From NCBI GenBank assembly GCA_020152595.1, contig JAIGNY010001807.1, forward strand, positions 415,001 through 479,000: a DNA stretch of 64,000 bases. Direction: 5' to 3'. Made by a program: the position numbers and the translations under genes. This stretch comes from Chiridota heheva. Taxonomy: Eukaryota; Echinodermata; Holothuroidea; Apodida; Chiridotidae. Shown in pieces: positions 53,201 through 59,200 of this stretch (the stretch's first letter is position 1; every line of letters begins with the position of its first letter). A model generated the notes under the pieces. It did no database searches and had not been told where the DNA came from. It saw only the letters and a program-made list of their open reading frames with translations.

Positions 53201-56200
53201 ATGCATGGTGGGCGTGGCTTAATGTGAAAATCTTAAATGATGTAAACACCATCTCATGAACAATATGTCAGATTTATGGTATATCAGGTACATAGATGGG
53301 TAATGATCTGTACATATGTTTTAATGTTGTGGTAGTTATATCATGAATGTTAATGAATAAGCGGGCTTACTGACAAATTCTTAAAATAGAATAGATGAGG
53401 AACCATTTTTACATCGTACTTACTTGCTATGATAATGTTGTTAATTATTGTGCAAATGCTAATGTCAACATTTTTATTGATTTGCATGGTGGGTGTGACT
53501 TATTGGTTCGCATGCGAAGCATTATGCGAACCTATGTAATGGCGATTACGTCCGTCCGGCAGTCCGGCCATCCACAGATTTGTCCTGAGATTTCCTCAGA
53601 AATGTTAAAGTTTTTTGAGAATTCCTCAGAAAATGTTAAAGTTTCTTCAGACTTTCTCAGAAAAAGTTAGTTTCTTCAGATATCCTTATGGAAGGTTAGA
53701 ATTTCCTTATAAAATGTTAAAGTTTTTCAGAGATACTTAAGACGGATTAAAACTAGTTTTCTTAAAAAGTCTACAAAACATTTGACGTTTCTTAGAAGAT
53801 AAGTGTAAAATGATATAATTTTCCAATATTCTTCACAGATCCTCAAGTCTCTCTTGTAGTACTTGAAATTAAAAATCCTTAAAATTCTTCAAAATATTTG
53901 GGCACCAACAGTTGTATCAGGCATGATTATCAAACTCTACCTTTATTATTGTGGTCATTTGCATAAAGTTGCTATAGTATATGACCTAACCAGACTTTTT
54001 TTATTTGATATGCTTAGTCAAGGAGTGTGACATTATGTGATTGCATATGGACATAGGGAGGAATGCCATGTGGGACATGGATGGGGGCCATGAGGGACAT
54101 ATGATATAATATTTACCATGTTGTATACACCAAGGGCTATATCAGCCATAATTATTTGACTCCACCTTTTTTTCTTATTCAACAACTCATTTGCATATAA
54201 GTTATTATATGAACTGACACTTTCATACATAGTATGCTCAATCAGGGACTGTGATAGCTAGGATGAAACTTCTTATGAAGCCTATGGGACGTCGTGTGAG
54301 ACATAGGGTGGGATGCCATGTGGGATGCCATGTGGGACATGGGGTGGGATGCCATGTGGAACAGGGTGGAATGCCATGTAGGATATGTGGTGGAATGCCA
54401 TGCAGGAATAGGGTGGAATGCCATGGGATGGAATGTCATGTGGGACATGGGATATCATATGGGACATGGCGTCCCACTCCATTTCAACAAGTCATTTGCA
54501 TATAAGCTATTATATGAAATGACACTTTCATACATTGTATGCTCAATCAGGGACTGTGATAGCTAGGATGAGACTTCTTATGGAGCCTATGGAATGTCAT
54601 GTGGGACATGGGGTGGGATGCCATTTGGGACATGAGGTGGGATGCCATGTGGAATAGGGTAGAATGCCATGTGGGACATGGTGGGATGCCACGAGTAACA
54701 CAGAGTGACATAGGTTGGGATGCCATGTGTGACATAAGGTAGGATGCCATGTGTGACATAAGGTAGGATGCCATGTGTGACATAAGGTAGGATACCATGT
54801 GTGACAAAGGGTAGGAGGCTATGTGGGACATAGGGTAGGAGGCCATGGGGACATGGGATGTGATGCCATGTGGGACATAAAGTAGAATGACATTGGGAGG
54901 GATACCATGTGTATGTGGAACATCAGGTGGGAAGCCACTGAAGCGGGACACGGAGGGATGCCATGTGGGACATACAGTAGGGAGGGATGTCATGTGGTGC
55001 ATATGGTTGGATTAATGTGGGACATACATGTAGGATGGGATTCATGTGGGACATATGGTGGAATGCTATATGGGACATCTAGTGGAATGCCATGTGAGAC
55101 ACTGTATGGTGGAATGCCATGTGGGAGATATGGTGGATTGCCATGTGGGACAAGGCATGGAAAGTCATGTGGGACATGAGGTGGGATGTCATTTGGGACT
55201 TGGGATGTGGGACATAGGGTGGAATGCCATGTGGGTCATAAGATGGGATTTCCTGTGGGACATGATGGAATGTGACATGGGATGTCATGTGGGATGCCAT
55301 GTTGGAGATATGGTGGAATGCCATGTGGGACATGGGATGGGATGTAATGTGGGACATGGGGTGGGATGCCATGTGGGACATGGGGTGGGATGCCATGTGG
55401 GACATGAGGTGGGATGCCATGTGGGACATGAGGTGGGATGCCATGTGGTACATGGGATGCCATGTGGGACTTAGTGTTAGATGCCATTTTCTAATTGGCC
55501 GGGTCATATGATATGGGTGTCAATTTGCATGGGCATGCGAACCATGACAGTATTTACCATTCTAGTTAATATATATCATGGAACAAATATTTCATGATAT
55601 ACAATAACATGACAGTTAATACAAATTTTGCAAATCATTCAGCTTTTGAAAAAAGCACAAAACCTTTTGGTTCTGGTTAAGAATGTAATACAGAAAATAA
55701 TTATTGTTGTACATTAACAGTATTTATTGAACTGGTCATAGCAATGCAAATACGCCTGAGAAATTTTATAAATTTCTTTAATGTCTAAAAAAATGGTGTA
55801 CATTTTTCATGTATTGCACTTTTCCACAAAAGGTATTGAAAATATTTCTTTACATATTCAATTGTAAGCCTTATGATTGTTACAAAAAATGTAAACGCTT
55901 TTTGTTTGCATTCTTTAGATTTGGCCTCATTTCTCTTCTTATTTGTAGGGTCTACTCGCAAACCCAGCTTTGGAAGCTGATAGTAAATTGGAACCAAAGA
56001 AACTCTTCTCAGAGAAAAATGTGCAAAAAGAGGCAGATGAGTCTCAAGGGACCTTAGGCTCTACCAAATCAAGAGAGGACCTGTCATTGGACGATGACCA
56101 TGAAGCAGAAGCCTCTGCACCAGTAAGTAAAATAGTTCATGTTACTGATTTCACCGAGCAGGCTCTGCTTCGCTCACTGTTGTATCCCTTACAGAAATAG

Positions 56201-59200
56201 TGAGCTTGTTTGAAGCTCACAATCACAATAGACATTTTCAAATCTGAATTGGCAATTTTCGGAAAACTAATTTCAACAATGACACATTGGCGAAATTTAT
56301 TTGGACATACTGGACAAATCATATATTGGGGGAATCTTATTGACCAATCAAAAACGGGGAATTTTGGCAGTTGCACAAACACACAGTATGGTACCAAGCG
56401 TATCAAAACCAGTGCTTTCAAATGCTCATCATACACACGTCATAGATAAAAGTAGTCCGCATGCATTGTTGCTTACATTTTTTCCTGTAGCATCTGCAGC
56501 TGATTGGCTGAGTTACAAAGATACAATTCCCCTAGCAGTTGATTGGCTGAGTAACAAAGGTACAATCCCCCCTGCAGTTGATTGTTCCAAGTACTGAAGA
56601 AATCACATTTAGCTAAAATCAGTTAAAAAGGTCTATTAAAAACTTGAAGAGCTTGAAGTACAAAATTAAACTCATTTGTGGCTATAACAAGCTTGATGCT
56701 TGCAGGTTTAAGCTCACCACGAGCTAAGCCCTTCCCCTGGTTTTGCTTTTTCAGAGAGGTGCTTCACCTTTCCCCTCATTGCCTACACCCTGCCTCCTTT
56801 TCACTAAGCACTCTACATTTTGTTCAAAATAACATACTTTTCAAAAGTATATTGCATTCTTTTCATGCTGATTACAGTTCCCTAATATAAAAAGATGCAA
56901 GGACTACTTGTTGTATTGATCCTTATTTATATTTCAAGTGCCCTCAAAGTGCCCTTGATGCCTTGTAAATGCCCCCTTTTTTTTTTATAGTGACATTCTG
57001 CCCCTTTCTGGATCAAACTAGGGGTTTGTGAGCTAGTAAAGTTAATATGAGCTTATGGTGAACATGATGAGCTAATTATGAGCCTCAATTGAGATTTAAA
57101 TTTAAAGAGATATCATCCAAAATGGCATGCCAGTGCACCACAACTGGTTATCAAAGGCCGTGGACATTGACTTGGTTGTCCATGTTATGTCTGTCTGTAC
57201 GTCGTACCTGTGTTCTCGTCCGGGTCGTATTAAGCGTATCGTGATAGCATTTGTACTATCATAACAGAATACGCAGGCGACGACCCCGTCATTGTAATTG
57301 TGTGTTCATCTCTCTCTCTCTCCAAAATGGCTATAGAGTAGTACAAGGTACACATCATTGATAGACTGGTCAACCGAAAGTCAACTGCATAGGGGCACAG
57401 TTAACTTGGGTCCTAGAGTCCATATCCAAATGTCTGAGAAGCTAAGAATGTCAGTTGTTATGCAGGTGTGAAAATTTCATTTGAAAATTACAAGAATAAC
57501 TGCCCAAATTCCTCAGTTACAATTAAATAATCACTAGTAAATACCTTATAATGGCAGAATGGGGGTGGTGTGGGTGTTGGAGGTTGGATATCGACACATA
57601 CCTTGAAATGTATTGTAAGTATCTGGGAACTGAAGGTTGTATAATTCTGTTTTACTGGAAAAAGATTTTTCTCTTGGAGAAGAAAGTGTTGCCAGTATGT
57701 GAAGACAACCTGCCTATTATTAAAAATAATTCTTACCCAGTCATTAATTTCATTTGAAAAAAAAGAATGAAATGTTGGAGATTATTTACTAAGAATTTTT
57801 GACCTAATACATTGACAACGTTTCCCCTATGAAGGTAACTGAAATTTACTTAACTGCATTGTATTATATATCCTCAGCTGTACAAATATAATCACTCTGG
57901 AGGAAACAAGTAAGATCCCGAAAAAAAATTGAAACCTTTTTTCGAAGGAATAGTTCAGTGGTTGATACATGTTAAAACATGTTTCTTGTATGATACGAGT
58001 GCAAAAAGACACATTGGTCTGTAGAAGAACTACTCTGCTACTTTGATATCTTGTAATTTTATTCTCCAAATTTCTTTGGTTGGTACAAATTATGAAATTT
58101 TGCTTTGAATCTGTTTAAATACTTTTGTGCCATATCCATTGGTTGTACAAATTTTGTAAAGTATTGCATTAAAATATAGAAACTCTTGTGAGGATTGTGA
58201 GGAAGTGATGTCATCTTGATTTAGCCATTTCTACACAAATTTGGAAAAGCATTAAAATTGAATTCCCCACTCCCGACCAAGAAATTTATCATTGTATGCC
58301 TTTAATTATCCTTTTTCTTATGAGATCAACTAGATTGACCACTGAATTAATCCTTTAAACACCCATTACCTAAAATCACCAAAAGGAGTTACTATTTGGG
58401 AGAAATATTAACTCCCTGCTTAAATTTAATGGGAAACGGTGAGAAGTGTCCTTCTTCCTGTTATCACTCCATCCTCAGGTGTCTTCTAAGCGGATTAATG
58501 GCTCTCTTCACAGACCCACAACAATAGCCCAAGGTGTAAACAAGATCACCCTAAGCTACTTATGGACTTGCTAACAAATCCATCCTTTGAATGGCTGTTG
58601 TACTACATCAGTAAGACATCTGCTTACAAAATACCTTTAAATCACAATGCATTTCTTTGCTAATCCTATTCACTGCTTGGAGTCTAAACACTCTTCAGTG
58701 GAACTGTTGTGTCTCCCCGCCCAATGTGTCCAAACATTTCCAACTTATTGATTCAGAATTAAAAGGAATAAAATCCAGTGAGCTATGAGGCCTTTCATCT
58801 TCTGTCTCCATTTTATGACTCTTCTCTTAGTAAGGATGGAGTGATTCTTTCAAGAGTTTGCAAACACAGAAGACAGGATCAGAAAGTTTTTGATGCAAAC
58901 AATTATTTATAAGCCGCAAAAAAGGAAAGAATTTGATGACTTGGACAAAGCCTATTGTGGAAAATTTGATATCTTCTTATCAAAGCGTTCTTATTGAACC
59001 CATGGGCCCTACATTGTGGGCGAGTTGAATAGGGTCTCCATCGAGGACTGTGGATTAAATGAAGTTTATAATAGGATGAGATATTTAACACACAGTAGAG
59101 CCATGTGAATGAGGTAACCAGTGGGTGGTTAACAACTTTTGACATTTTCAGATTCTAAAGATCTTTTGCTTCTATACCGCTTTAGTGATAAAAGGTGTCA

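Larger units (their letters stand above)
51984..55680 (+). mobile_element. Hairpin-headed element family D (copy 2), interrupted by family E
   Basis: The head is GGTTCCAATGC-GATA-GCATCAGGAACC (51984-52010). Then come four tandem units of about 300 bp (anchor 'ATCTCAAG' at 52073, 52381, 52677 and, diverged, ~52984; anchor 'AGCCCATGGTCTGTAGAT' with matching spacing), then the tail shared with 9985-10539. The tail is split at 53504 by a family E element and resumes at 55567 ('TTAATATATATCATGGAAC'). Confidence 0.78.
50523..55948 (+). other. SOWAH intron 4 (5.4 kb)
   Basis: GTAAAT...TTTGTAG, phase 0. Nearly all of it is mobile DNA: a family B MITE, a partial one, a 14-bp array, a family D element and a nested family E element. 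51260-51980 apart from the 14-bp array shows nothing recognisable. Confidence 0.75.

Noticed and set aside
54251..55511. Met/His/Gly-rich ORFs on both strands of the 24-bp minisatellite
   Set aside because: Same effect of a period divisible by three; peptides merely restate the repeat.
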